Shown piece after piece: positions 1 through 8,891 of a stretch of DNA of 64,000 nucleotides. The notes beneath the pieces are model-generated. The model ran no database searches, had not been told where the DNA came from, and saw only the letters and a list, made by a program, of their open reading frames with translations. The DNA is taken from contig NZ_CP040443.1 in assembly GCF_005843885.1 (NCBI RefSeq), forward strand, positions 3,906,001 to 3,970,000, in the 5' to 3' direction. Made by a program: the position numbers and the translations under genes. The stretch's first letter is position 1. Each line of letters opens with the position of its first letter. This DNA comes from Escherichia sp. E4742. GTDB taxonomy: Bacteria > Pseudomonadota > Gammaproteobacteria > Enterobacterales > Enterobacteriaceae.

Positions 1-33
1 GGCTTTTGACCAGGTCTGACAGAGAGGTGCAGG

Positions 34-936
34 GTGAAAATTGCCATATTGTCCCGGGATGGAACGCTCTATTCGTGTAAGCGGCTGCGTGAAGCCGCTA
101 TACAGCGTGGTCACCTGGTTGAAATTCTCGATCCGCTTTCTTGCTACATGAACATTAATCCAGCGGCGTCTTCCATTCACTATAAAGGCCGCAAACTCCC
201 CCATTTTGACGCAGTGATCCCGCGTATTGGCACCGCCATTACCTTTTATGGGACGGCGGCGCTACGCCAGTTCGAAATGCTGGGGAGTTATCCGCTCAAT
301 GAGTCGGTCGCGATTGCCCGAGCGCGTGACAAATTGCGCTCCATGCAACTGTTAGCGCGACAGGGCATTGACCTGCCTGTAACAGGCATGGCGCATTCGC
401 CGGATGATACCAGCGACTTAATCGAGATGGTCGGTGGTGCGCCGCTGGTGGTCAAGTTGGTCGAAGGCACGCAGGGGATTGGAGTGGTGCTTGCGGAGAC
501 GCGTCAGGCAGCAGAAAGCGTAATTGACGCTTTTCGCGGTCTTAATGCGCATATTCTGGTGCAGGAATATATAAAAGAAGCAAGAGGCCGCGACATCCGT
601 TGTCTGGTCGTTGGCGATGAAGTGGTCGCGGCAATTGAACGGCAGGCGAAAGAGGGCGATTTTCGTTCCAATTTGCATCGCGGTGGTGCGGCAAGCATTG
701 CCAGTATTACCCCGCAGGAGCGTGAAATTGCCATAAAAGCCGCGCGAACGATGGCGCTGGATGTTGCTGGTGTGGATATTCTGCGTGCAAATCGCGGACC
801 GTTAGTGATGGAGGTGAATGCGTCGCCCGGTCTGGAAGGAATAGAGAAAACCACCGGTATCGACATCGCGGGTAAAATGATCCGTTGGATTGAGCGCCAC
901 GCCACGGCAGAATATTGCTTAAAAACTGGTGGTTAG
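34..936 (+). CDS. rimK: Ribosomal protein S6 L-glutamate ligase RimK
   Basis: ATP-grasp ligase that adds glutamate residues to the C-terminus of ribosomal protein S6; it also makes poly-glutamate in vitro. The 300-residue product has the family's usual length. ATP-grasp signatures are visible: the glycine-rich segment EGTQGIG at about 144-150 and the metal-binding EVNASPG at about 260-266. Translation starts at GTG, with a GAGAGG-type ribosome site just upstream. In E. coli the gene follows nfsA and precedes ybjN, and ybjN does follow here. The 33 bases before it contain no recognisable coding end. Assignment rests on near identity to the E. coli protein as I know it. Confidence 0.97.
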   Translation: MKIAILSRDGTLYSCKRLREAAIQRGHLVEILDPLSCYMNINPAASSIHYKGRKLPHFDAVIPRIGTAITFYGTAALRQFEMLGSYPLNESVAIARARDKLRSMQLLARQGIDLPVTGMAHSPDDTSDLIEMVGGAPLVVKLVEGTQGIGVVLAETRQAAESVIDAFRGLNAHILVQEYIKEARGRDIRCLVVGDEVVAAIERQAKEGDFRSNLHRGGAASIASITPQEREIAIKAARTMALDVAGVDILRANRGPLVMEVNASPGLEGIEKTTGIDIAGKMIRWIERHATAEYCLKTGG

Positions 937-1023
937 TCGCAATAACGTGACTGATCATGGTTTTGCCTGCGCTTTTTGCGTAAGCTGTGCCAGTCTTTTT
1001 ATCGGAAGAGGTTGTACAAAATT

Positions 1024-1500
1024 ATGACATCGCTGGTCGTTCCTGGTCTGGATACGTTGCGTCAATGGCTCGATGACCTGGGGATGAGTTTTTTTGAATG
1101 TGATAACTGTCAGGCGCTACATCTGCCGCATATGCAGAATTTCGACGGTGTCTTTGATGCCAAAATCGACCTGATTGATAACACGATCCTGTTTTCTGCC
1201 ATGGCGGAAGTCAGACCTTCAGCCGTGTTGCCGCTGGCGGCGGATTTGTCGGCCATCAATGCCAGTTCGCTGACTGTGAAAGCATTTCTTGATATGCAGG
1301 ATGATAATCTGCCAAAGCTGGTGGTTTGCCAGTCTTTATCCGTTATGCAGGGCGTAACCTATGAACAGTTTGCATGGTTTGTACGCCAGAGTGAAGAGCA
1401 GATTTCGATGGTCATCCTTGAAGCCAATGCCCATCAACTACTGTTGCCGACTGACGATGAAGGGCAAAATAACGTTACCGAAAACTATTTCCTTCATTGA
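1024..1500 (+). CDS. ybjN: YbjN family protein
   Basis: Small (158 aa) acidic cytosolic protein of the YbjN/DUF1790 family. Published E. coli work links its level to motility, biofilm and stress phenotypes, but no biochemical activity is established; a fold resembling type III secretion chaperones is described for the family. The open frame extends upstream to 976, but I chose ATG at 1024 because it gives the conserved MTSLVVPG start and 158 residues. No signal peptide or membrane segment is seen. It lies 87 bp after rimK on the same strand. Confidence 0.93.
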   Translation: MTSLVVPGLDTLRQWLDDLGMSFFECDNCQALHLPHMQNFDGVFDAKIDLIDNTILFSAMAEVRPSAVLPLAADLSAINASSLTVKAFLDMQDDNLPKLVVCQSLSVMQGVTYEQFAWFVRQSEEQISMVILEANAHQLLLPTDDEGQNNVTENYFLH

Positions 1501-1850
1501 TAACTCTTTTTGAGCACGCAGTCGCTGCCGCAGTGACTGCGCATTATAATATTTCCTGCTAAATTTAACCTTCCATTAAAGATTTTTTCACTTGTCTTAT
1601 GCCGAATTTGCTTTATCACATAGAGCAAATGCGCATAAAAATTTGTTAAATACTGTTTTTTAATTACAGCTATAGTTTCAAACCCTGGCTAAAGTTATTC
1701 TTGCAAGGCTTTTATATAGCGAGCAATGCTGGCCGGGAGAGAGTTCTCTTTTCTTGCGCCGCGCCGATAAAAAATATGCACGTTTATTGCATATCTTTCA
1801 GTGTGACAACTTTTGTTCGTTTGTTAACGAACTTTCAGAAGGAAAGAGAT
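1501..1850. other. ybjN-potF intergenic region
   Basis: This 350-bp stretch is AT-rich and has no credible gene. Just after ybjN, 1516-1541 can fold into a stem (CGCAGTC pairing with GACTGCG) but lacks a clear T-run, so it is at best a weak terminator. The rest should hold the promoter of potFGHI. Nitrogen (NtrC/sigma-54) control of potFGHI is reported, but I found no GG-N10-GC element good enough to mark. Confidence 0.5.
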
Positions 1851-2963
1851 ATGACCGCCTTAAATAAAAAATGGCTATCGGGTCTGGTTGCAGGTGCTCT
1901 GATGGCCGTCTCTGTCGGCACGCTCGCGGCTGAACAAAAAACACTCCACATCTATAACTGGTCTGATTATATCGCTCCAGATACAGTGGCAAATTTTGAA
2001 AAAGAGACGGGTATAAAAGTCGTCTACGATGTTTTCGATTCCAACGAAGTATTGGAAGGCAAGTTAATGGCGGGGAGCACCGGCTTTGATCTTGTCGTTC
2101 CATCAGCCAGTTTTCTTGAACGCCAGCTGACTGCTGGTGTATTCCAGCCGTTGGATAAAAGCAAATTGCCAGAATGGAAGAATCTCGATCCAGAACTGCT
2201 GAAGCTGGTGGCAAAACACGATCCCGACAATAAATTTGCCATGCCGTATATGTGGGCGACCACCGGGATTGGCTATAACGTCGATAAAGTCAAAGCGGTA
2301 CTGGGCGAAAACGCGCCAGTCGATAGCTGGGACTTGATCCTCAAACCTGAAAATCTGGAAAAACTGAAAAGCTGCGGAGTCTCGTTCCTCGATGCGCCGG
2401 AAGAAGTGTTTGCCACCGTGCTGAATTATCTCGGCAAAGATCCCAACAGCACCAAAGCGGATGATTACACTGGCCCGGCAACCGATCTGCTGTTAAAGCT
2501 GCGTCCAAATATTCGTTATTTCCATTCATCTCAATACATTAACGATCTGGCAAACGGCGATATTTGCGTCGCTATTGGCTGGGCGGGCGATGTGTGGCAG
2601 GCGTCTAACCGCGCGAAAGAAGCGAAAAACGGTGTGAATGTCTCTTTCTCGATTCCGAAAGAAGGGGCGATGGCATTCTTTGATGTATTCGCCATGCCTG
2701 CGGATGCCAAAAATAAAGACGAAGCGTATCAGTTCCTGAATTACCTGCTGCGTCCGGATGTAGTAGCGCATATCTCCGACCATGTGTTCTATGCTAACGC
2801 CAATAAAGCAGCCACGCCGCTGGTGAGTGCGGAAGTCCGTGATAACCCAGGAATTTACCCGCCTGCGGACGTTCGCGCCAAAATGTTCACACTACAAGTG
2901 CAGGATCCAAAAATCGATCGAGTGCGCACTCGCGCCTGGACCAAAGTGAAGAGCGGAAAATAA
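1851..2963 (+). CDS. potF: Putrescine-binding periplasmic protein PotF
   Basis: Periplasmic solute-binding subunit of the PotFGHI ABC importer, specific for putrescine. The N-terminus is a classical signal peptide (MTALNKKW, hydrophobic core, cleavage after about residue 26, ...TLAA|EQ). The mature part opens with LHIYNWSDYI, typical of the spermidine/putrescine-binding family. The frame is open from 1701, but ATG 1851 is preceded by AGAAGGAAAG at good spacing and gives the usual 370 residues. It is the first gene of potFGHI; a stable stem-loop separates it from potG. Confidence 0.97.
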   Translation: MTALNKKWLSGLVAGALMAVSVGTLAAEQKTLHIYNWSDYIAPDTVANFEKETGIKVVYDVFDSNEVLEGKLMAGSTGFDLVVPSASFLERQLTAGVFQPLDKSKLPEWKNLDPELLKLVAKHDPDNKFAMPYMWATTGIGYNVDKVKAVLGENAPVDSWDLILKPENLEKLKSCGVSFLDAPEEVFATVLNYLGKDPNSTKADDYTGPATDLLLKLRPNIRYFHSSQYINDLANGDICVAIGWAGDVWQASNRAKEAKNGVNVSFSIPKEGAMAFFDVFAMPADAKNKDEAYQFLNYLLRPDVVAHISDHVFYANANKAATPLVSAEVRDNPGIYPPADVRAKMFTLQVQDPKIDRVRTRAWTKVKSGK

Positions 2964-2976
2964 TCTGCTGTTGTAG

Positions 2977-3027
2977 ATGCCGGACGGGTGCACCACACCC
3001 GCCGGCAATTCGCACCATCATGGTGCG
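2977..3027 (+). other. Stem-loops between potF and potG
   Basis: Two hairpins lie side by side. In 2978-3007 TGCCGG and CGGGTG pair with CACCCG and CCGGCA (one bulged A, 5-nt loop). In 3011-3027 CGCACCAT pairs with ATGGTGCG around one base. Neither is followed by a T-run. The position after a binding-protein gene suggests 3'-end protection of potF mRNA, keeping PotF in excess over the membrane subunits. That role is inferred; the base pairing is seen directly. Confidence 0.7.
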
Positions 3028-3057
3028 CTTGCTCACATTCAATGCCGGAGAGCAGCC

Positions 3058-4191
3058 GTGAATGACGCTATCCCTCGCCCGCAGGCGAAAAGTCGTAAGT
3101 CGCTGACACCACTATTAGAAATCCGCAATTTGACTAAATCTTACGATGGTCAACATGCGGTCGATGATGTCAGTCTGACCATTTATAAAGGCGAAATCTT
3201 TGCACTGCTGGGCGCATCCGGCTGTGGCAAGTCCACACTGCTACGTATGCTGGCAGGTTTTGAACAACCTTCTGCCGGGCAGATTATGCTTGATGGCGTC
3301 GACCTGTCACGGGTTCCTCCTTATCTACGCCCCATCAATATGATGTTTCAGTCTTACGCGTTGTTTCCGCATATGACCGTGGAACAGAACATCGCCTTTG
3401 GCCTGAAGCAGGACAAATTGCCAAAAGCGGAAATTGCCAGCCGGGTCAACGAGATGCTCGGGCTGGTACATATGCAGGAGTTCGCCAAACGCAAACCGCA
3501 TCAGCTTTCCGGTGGCCAACGCCAGCGTGTGGCCCTGGCCCGAAGCCTCGCCAAACGCCCGAAACTATTACTGCTCGATGAGCCGATGGGCGCGCTGGAT
3601 AAAAAATTGCGTGACCGGATGCAGCTTGAAGTGGTGGATATTCTGGAGCGTGTCGGCGTGACCTGCGTAATGGTTACTCACGATCAGGAAGAGGCGATGA
3701 CTATGGCGGGGCGTATCGCCATTATGAATCGCGGGAAATTTGTTCAGATTGGCGAGCCGGAAGAGATTTACGAGCATCCGACTACCCGCTACAGCGCCGA
3801 GTTTATTGGTTCAGTCAACGTCTTTGAAGGGCTACTAAAAGAGCGTCAGGAAGACGGCCTGTTGCTCGATTCACCGGGGCTGGTCCATCCGCTGAAAGTC
3901 GATCCGCTGGCGTCAGTGGTCGATAACGTGCCGGTACATGTGGCGCTGCGACCGGAAAAAATCATGCTTTGCGAGGAGCCGCCCGCCAATGGTTGTAACT
4001 TCGCGGTGGGGGAGGTGATACACATTGCCTATCTCGGCGATCTTTCGGTGTATCACGTTCGTCTGAAAAGCGGGCAGATGATTAGCGCCCAGCTACAAAA
4101 CGCGCATCGTCACCGCAAAGGGCTACCGACCTGGGGTGATGAAGTTCGTTTATGTTGGGAAGTGGACAGTTGTGTGGTGCTGACGGTTTAA
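3058..4191 (+). CDS. potG: Putrescine ABC transporter ATPase PotG
   Basis: Cytoplasmic ATP-binding subunit of PotFGHI. Walker A GASGCGKST is at 52-60, the signature LSGGQ at 150-154 and Walker B LLLLDEP at about 170-176. A C-terminal TOBE-like regulatory region follows. GTG at 3058 gives MNDAIPRP and 377 aa, the known length; the frame is open further upstream to 2977, but that part lies within the intergenic hairpins. Nine bases separate it from potH, and the two are co-transcribed. Confidence 0.96.
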   Translation: MNDAIPRPQAKSRKSLTPLLEIRNLTKSYDGQHAVDDVSLTIYKGEIFALLGASGCGKSTLLRMLAGFEQPSAGQIMLDGVDLSRVPPYLRPINMMFQSYALFPHMTVEQNIAFGLKQDKLPKAEIASRVNEMLGLVHMQEFAKRKPHQLSGGQRQRVALARSLAKRPKLLLLDEPMGALDKKLRDRMQLEVVDILERVGVTCVMVTHDQEEAMTMAGRIAIMNRGKFVQIGEPEEIYEHPTTRYSAEFIGSVNVFEGLLKERQEDGLLLDSPGLVHPLKVDPLASVVDNVPVHVALRPEKIMLCEEPPANGCNFAVGEVIHIAYLGDLSVYHVRLKSGQMISAQLQNAHRHRKGLPTWGDEVRLCWEVDSCVVLTV

Positions 4192-4200
4192 GGAGCAAAG

Positions 4201-5145
4201 ATGAGTACACTTGAACCTCCTGTCCAGCCGGGCGGGTTAAAACAGTGGCTTACGCAGTGGCAGATGAAGCACGGGCGCAAACTGGTGATTGCGCTGCCGT
4301 ATATCTGGTTAATTTTGCTATTCCTGCTGCCATTTCTGATTGTCTTTAAAATAAGCCTTGCAGAGATGGCGCGAGCCATTCCGCCTTATACCGAACTGAT
4401 GGAGTGGGCCGACGGGCAACTGTCAATCACCCTCAATCTTGGTAATTTCCTGCAATTGACCGACGATCCGCTCTATTTCGATGCTTATCTCCAGTCGTTA
4501 CAGGTGGCGGCGATTTCGACCATCTGCTGCTTATTGCTTGGCTACCCGCTGGCGTGGGCGGTGGCGCACAGTAAACCCTCAACCCGCAATATCTTATTGC
4601 TGCTGGTGATCCTGCCGTCGTGGACCTCGTTTCTGATCCGCGTTTATGCCTGGATGGGAATATTAAAAAACAATGGCGTACTGAATAACTTCCTGCTGTG
4701 GCTGGGCGTTATCGATCAACCGCTGACCATTCTGCATACCAACCTGGCGGTCTATATTGGCATTGTTTACGCCTATGTGCCGTTTATGGTGCTGCCGATC
4801 TACACCGCGTTGATGCGTATTGATTATTCGCTGGTGGAAGCGGCACTGGATCTCGGTGCACGACCGCTGAAAACGTTCTTTACTGTGATCGTGCCGCTGA
4901 CTAAAGGTGGGATTATTGCCGGGTCGATGCTGGTGTTTATCCCGGCTGTGGGCGAGTTTGTGATCCCGGAACTGCTCGGCGGTCCGGATAGCATCATGAT
5001 CGGGCGCGTGCTGTGGCAGGAGTTCTTCAATAACCGTGACTGGCCAGTAGCCTCTGCAGTGGCGATTATCATGCTGTTGTTGCTAATCGTGCCTATTATG
5101 TGGTTCCACAAGTATCAGCAAAAAAGTGTGGGAGAACACGGATGA
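4201..5145 (+). CDS. potH: Putrescine ABC transporter permease PotH
   Basis: Inner-membrane permease of the putrescine importer, paired with PotI. The 314-residue protein has about six hydrophobic helices. The EAA loop contacting PotG is visible as EAALDLGARPLKTFF in the C-terminal half. The extreme N-terminus (MSTLEPPVQPGG) seems about three residues shorter than the K-12 protein as I remember it, in a poorly conserved cytosolic tail. AAGGAG precedes the ATG. Its stop overlaps the potI start by 4 bases. Confidence 0.96.
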   Translation: MSTLEPPVQPGGLKQWLTQWQMKHGRKLVIALPYIWLILLFLLPFLIVFKISLAEMARAIPPYTELMEWADGQLSITLNLGNFLQLTDDPLYFDAYLQSLQVAAISTICCLLLGYPLAWAVAHSKPSTRNILLLLVILPSWTSFLIRVYAWMGILKNNGVLNNFLLWLGVIDQPLTILHTNLAVYIGIVYAYVPFMVLPIYTALMRIDYSLVEAALDLGARPLKTFFTVIVPLTKGGIIAGSMLVFIPAVGEFVIPELLGGPDSIMIGRVLWQEFFNNRDWPVASAVAIIMLLLLIVPIMWFHKYQQKSVGEHG

Positions 5146-5987
5146 ATAATTTACCGGTCGTTCGTTCGCCCTGGCGGATTGTGATTTTGCTGCTGGGCTT
5201 CACCTTTCTTTATGCGCCAATGCTGATGCTGGTTATCTATTCATTTAACAGCTCGAAGCTGGTGACGGTGTGGGCGGGCTGGTCAACGCGTTGGTACGGT
5301 GAGTTATTGCGCGATGACGCAATGATGAGTGCGGTTGGTTTAAGCCTGACAATTGCGGCCTGTGCGGCGACGGCGGCGGCGATCCTCGGGACAATTGCGG
5401 CGGTGGTGCTGGTGCGCTTTGGCAGGTTTCGCGGATCAAATGGTTTTGCCTTTATGATCACCGCGCCGCTGGTAATGCCTGATGTGATCACGGGCTTGTC
5501 GCTGTTGTTGTTATTCGTCGCGCTTGCTCATGCCATTGGCTGGCCTGCGGACCGCGGTATGCTCACCATCTGGCTTGCGCATGTCACTTTCTGTACGGCT
5601 TATGTGGCAGTCGTTATTTCGTCGCGCCTGCGGGAACTTGATCGCTCGATAGAAGAAGCGGCGATGGATCTCGGTGCGACGCCGCTGAAAGTGTTTTTCG
5701 TCATTACGCTACCGATGATCATGCCCGCGATCATTTCTGGCTGGTTACTGGCTTTTACTTTGTCGCTTGATGATCTGGTGATTGCCAGCTTTGTTTCCGG
5801 GCCGGGAGCCACCACATTACCGATGCTGGTCTTCTCCAGCGTGCGGATGGGGGTGAATCCAGAAATTAACGCCCTTGCAACGTTAATTCTCGGTGCGGTC
5901 GGAATTGTCGGATTTATCGCCTGGTATCTGATGGCGCGTGCAGAAAAGCAGCGGATACGCGATATCCAGCGTGCAAGACGTGGCTGA
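5142..5987 (+). CDS. potI: Putrescine ABC transporter permease PotI
   Basis: Second membrane permease of PotFGHI (281 aa, about six transmembrane helices). Its EAA motif is EAAMDLGATPLKVFF. I chose ATG at 5142, inside an ATGA overlap with the potH stop and preceded by GGAGAA; the open frame extends upstream into potH without a better start. PotH and PotI form the translocation channel, PotG energises it and PotF delivers putrescine. Last gene of the operon. Confidence 0.96.
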   Translation: MNNLPVVRSPWRIVILLLGFTFLYAPMLMLVIYSFNSSKLVTVWAGWSTRWYGELLRDDAMMSAVGLSLTIAACAATAAAILGTIAAVVLVRFGRFRGSNGFAFMITAPLVMPDVITGLSLLLLFVALAHAIGWPADRGMLTIWLAHVTFCTAYVAVVISSRLRELDRSIEEAAMDLGATPLKVFFVITLPMIMPAIISGWLLAFTLSLDDLVIASFVSGPGATTLPMLVFSSVRMGVNPEINALATLILGAVGIVGFIAWYLMARAEKQRIRDIQRARRG

Positions 5988-6046
5988 AGACACTAAAATT
6001 TGCCAACCTGGCTACATAATGCCGCGCATGTCGCGGCATTGTTTTC

Positions 6047-6535
6047 ATGGAAGACGAACCGTTGGGATTTTTTAAGAAAACATCTTCATCACATGCTCGC
6101 CTGAATGTGCCTGCGCTGGTGCAGGTGGCGGCGCTCGCCATTATTATGATCCGTGGCCTCGACGTGTTGATGATTTTCAATACATTAGGCGTGCGCGGTA
6201 TTGGCGAGTTCATTCATCGCAGCGTACAAACCTGGAGTTTAACGCTGGTCTTTTTAAGCAGTCTGGCGCTGGTTTTTATTGAGATCTGGTGTGCGTTTTC
6301 GCTGGTGAAAGGGCGTCGCTGGGCGCGCTGGCTGTATCTGCTGACACAAATCACGGCTGCCAGTTACTTGTGGGCTGCTTCGCTGGGTTATGGTTATCCG
6401 GAGTTGTTCAGCATTCCCGGTGAATCAAAACGTGAAATCTTCCATAGCCTGATGCTGCAGAAGCTGCCGGATATGCTCATCCTGATGCTGCTGTTCGTTC
6501 CCTCGACCAGTCGGCGGTTCTTCCAGTTGCAATAA
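6047..6535 (+). CDS. ybjO: Inner membrane protein YbjO (DUF2593)
   Basis: Predicted integral membrane protein of 162 residues with about four hydrophobic segments (around residues 22-42, 64-84, 92-112 and 139-155). It belongs to the enterobacterial YbjO/DUF2593 family, whose function is unknown. It lies 59 bp after potI in the same direction. The assignment rests on sequence recognition and position between potI and rlmC, as in other E. coli. Confidence 0.92.
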   Translation: MEDEPLGFFKKTSSSHARLNVPALVQVAALAIIMIRGLDVLMIFNTLGVRGIGEFIHRSVQTWSLTLVFLSSLALVFIEIWCAFSLVKGRRWARWLYLLTQITAASYLWAASLGYGYPELFSIPGESKREIFHSLMLQKLPDMLILMLLFVPSTSRRFFQLQ

Positions 6536-6575
6536 TGTGTATAATCGTCGCCCCTGATGATGTGAAGGTCAATGT

Positions 6576-7703
6576 ATGCAGTGCGCACTTTACGACGCGG
6601 GTCGCTGTCGTTCCTGTCAGTGGATAACGCAGCCGATTCCACAGCAACTCTCCGCTAAAACCGCCGATCTTAAAAATCTGCTGGCCGATTTTCCGGTTGA
6701 GGAATGGTGCGCGCCGATGTCTGGCCCGGAACAAGGGTTTCGTAATAAAGCCAAAATGGTGGTGAGTGGCAGCGTTGAAAAACCACTGCTCGGAATGCTG
6801 CATCGCGACGGCACGCCGGAAGATCTTTGCGATTGCCCGCTTTATCCTGCCTCATTTGCGCCCGTTTTTGCGGCGCTAAAACCGTTTATCGCCCGTGCGG
6901 GGCTAACGCCCTACAACGTGGCGCGTAAGCGTGGCGAACTGAAATACATTCTGCTGACCGAAAGTCAGAGCGATGGCGGCATGATGCTGCGCTTTGTGTT
7001 GCGTTCCGAAACCAAACTGGCACAACTGCGTAAGGCATTGCCGTGGTTACAGGCACAATTGCCGCAGCTGAAAGTCATTACCGTCAACATTCAGCCGGTA
7101 CATATGGCGATTATGGAAGGGGAGACGGAGATCTACCTGACGGAACAACAGTCGCTGGCAGAGCGTTTTAACGATGTGCCGCTGTGGATCCGCCCGCAAA
7201 GTTTCTTCCAGACTAATCCGGCGGTCGCCAGCCAGCTGTACGCTACCGCGCGCGACTGGGTACGGCAGCTGCCGGTTAAACATATGTGGGATCTGTTCTG
7301 TGGCGTGGGGGGCTTTGGTTTACACTGCGCGACGCCTGACATGCAGTTAACCGGGATCGAAATTGCGCCAGAAGCCATTGCCTGTGCGAAGCAATCAGCC
7401 GCTGAACTGGGCTTAACGCGTCTGCAATTTCAGGCGCTGGATTCCACTCAGTTTGCCACCGCTCAGGGCGAAGTGCCGGAGCTGGTACTGGTTAATCCAC
7501 CGCGTCGCGGCATTGGTAAACCGCTGTGTGATTATCTCGCAACGATGGCACCACGTTTTATTATCTACTCCAGCTGTAACGCTCAAACGATGGCGAAAGA
7601 TATCCGCGAACTGCCAGGATATCGCATTGAGCGGGTACAGCTTTTCGATATGTTCCCCCACACCGCGCATTATGAAGTGCTGACGCTGCTGGTGAAGCAA
7701 TAA
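6576..7703 (+). CDS. rlmC: 23S rRNA (uracil-747-C5)-methyltransferase RlmC
   Basis: SAM-dependent enzyme that makes 5-methyluridine at position 747 of 23S rRNA (old names rumB, ybjF). Iron-sulfur ligands are visible at Cys3, Cys11, Cys14 and Cys87. The SAM-binding motif DLFCGVGGFGLHCA, the NPPRRG motif and the catalytic-cysteine segment YSSCNAQTMAKD follow in the expected RlmC/RlmD/TrmA order. Length is the usual 375 aa. A REP-containing intergenic region separates it from the convergent artJ. Confidence 0.97.
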   Translation: MQCALYDAGRCRSCQWITQPIPQQLSAKTADLKNLLADFPVEEWCAPMSGPEQGFRNKAKMVVSGSVEKPLLGMLHRDGTPEDLCDCPLYPASFAPVFAALKPFIARAGLTPYNVARKRGELKYILLTESQSDGGMMLRFVLRSETKLAQLRKALPWLQAQLPQLKVITVNIQPVHMAIMEGETEIYLTEQQSLAERFNDVPLWIRPQSFFQTNPAVASQLYATARDWVRQLPVKHMWDLFCGVGGFGLHCATPDMQLTGIEIAPEAIACAKQSAAELGLTRLQFQALDSTQFATAQGEVPELVLVNPPRRGIGKPLCDYLATMAPRFIIYSSCNAQTMAKDIRELPGYRIERVQLFDMFPHTAHYEVLTLLVKQ

Positions 7704-7727
7704 AAAAGCCTCAACGGCGGTTCACAT

Positions 7728-7826
<99 letters not shown>

Positions 7827-7865
7827 TGAACAACGAGCACGCAGTCAGTAATCTGACGCTGCGGC

Positions 7866-8597
7866 TTATTGTTGGAACCACTGGTCATTGATTTTCTGAT
7901 ATGTACCGTCAGCTTTAATTGCTGCCAGCGCGTTATTCAGTTTTTCCAGCAGAGCTTTGTTATCCGGACGAACAGCGATACCCAGGCCGGTGCCGAAGTA
8001 CTGCGGATCGGTCACTTTCTCAGTCGCAACGCCCAGTTGCGGATTGGTTTTCAGCCATTCGTTTACCACCGCTGTGTCACCAAATACCCCATCAATACGG
8101 CCATTTTTCAGGTCGATAAAGGCATTCTGATAACTGTCATAGGAGACAGTTTTCACTTCCGGATGCTGATCCTGAATATATTTCTGGTGGGTGGTGCCGT
8201 TTTCCATCCCAATGCGTTTACCTTTCAGGTCGGCAAAAGTCTTATAGGTATCTTTTTTGGCAATCACGACGGCTGAGTTTTCATAGTAGGGCGTGGTAAA
8301 CGATACCTGCTTGCTACGCTCCGGCGTGATATCCATACCGGAGATAACGGCGTCATATTTTCTGAATTTCAGTGACGGGATCAGGCTGTCGAAAGCGTGA
8401 TTAGTAAAAGTACATTCTGCCTGCATTTGTTTGCATAACGCCTTTGCCAGATCGATATCAAAGCCGACGATCTGGTTGTTTGCATCCATCGATTCGAATG
8501 GCGGATAAGTGGCAGAGACGCCGAAGTTGATCTTCTCTGCGGCAGAAGCACCGAAAGTAAAGGAAGCAAGTAAAGCGGCAAGAACTAACTTTTTCAT
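7866..8597 (-). CDS. artJ: L-arginine-binding periplasmic protein ArtJ
   Basis: Periplasmic binding protein that delivers L-arginine to the ArtQMP transporter. The 243-residue protein has a signal peptide (MKKLVLAALLASFTFGASA|AE) and the family-3 solute-binding fold, including YPPFESMD and GFDIDLAKALC near the start. I chose ATG at 8597 (AAAAAG start context, GGGAGTTCC upstream) over a longer frame to 8648. It is monocistronic, separated from artPIQM by a terminator, REP units and its own promoter with ArgR boxes. It is about 60-70% identical to ArtI by eye. Confidence 0.97.
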   Translation of the reverse strand: MKKLVLAALLASFTFGASAAEKINFGVSATYPPFESMDANNQIVGFDIDLAKALCKQMQAECTFTNHAFDSLIPSLKFRKYDAVISGMDITPERSKQVSFTTPYYENSAVVIAKKDTYKTFADLKGKRIGMENGTTHQKYIQDQHPEVKTVSYDSYQNAFIDLKNGRIDGVFGDTAVVNEWLKTNPQLGVATEKVTDPQYFGTGLGIAVRPDNKALLEKLNNALAAIKADGTYQKINDQWFQQ

Positions 8598-8666
8598 GAT
8601 GGAACTCCCGTCTGTCAATCTTATGATTTTTGGCCGTGTCTGCGGCATGGGATAACAATGCCATTA

Positions 8667-8705
8667 AGTGAATTTATATGCAATAAATATGATTAAATAA
8701 TTTAA
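8667..8705 (-). promoter_or_regulatory. ArgR operator (tandem ARG boxes) upstream of artJ
   Basis: 8669-8682 reads TGAATTTATATGCA and matches 13 of 14 positions of the ARG-box core TGAATWWWWATTCA. A weaker copy lies 3 bp away at about 8688-8705, the spacing usual for paired boxes. This fits the known arginine/ArgR repression of artJ. The match is visible; occupancy is inferred. Confidence 0.75.
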
Positions 8706-8711
8706 ATAGAA

Positions 8712-8750
8712 TAAAAAAAGACGGATAACTTAGTGGGTTGCCCGTCTTCA
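8712..8750 (-). terminator. Terminator downstream of artM
   Basis: Read on the minus strand, GAAGACGG pairs with CCGTCTTT across a loop of about 17 nt and is followed by a T-run. It ends the artPIQM transcript before the artJ promoter. Confidence 0.75.
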
Positions 8751-8788
8751 TTATAAGAATTTATGCACTATGTGTGTTCTGTGCTGGT

Positions 8789-8877
8789 GTCTGATGCGAC
8801 GCTGGCGCGTCTTATCAGACCTACAAATCATCCAGCTAATGTAGGCCGGATAAGGCATTTACGCCGCATCCGGCATC
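8789..8877. repeat. REP/BIME element between artM and artJ
   Basis: Two REP-type units are seen: GTCTGATGCGACGCTGGCGCG...TTATCAGAC at about 8789-8820, and GTAGGCCGGATAAGGC...GCCGCATCCGGCATC at about 8840-8877. They are in opposite orientation, immediately 3' of artM. Confidence 0.88.
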
Positions 8878-8891
8878 AGCACGAAGCCATA

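Noticed and set aside
1675..1735. Sigma-54 promoter for potF
   Set aside because: GG and GC pairs are present but with 14-bp spacing or poor flanks; no acceptable TGGCAC-N5-TTGC match.
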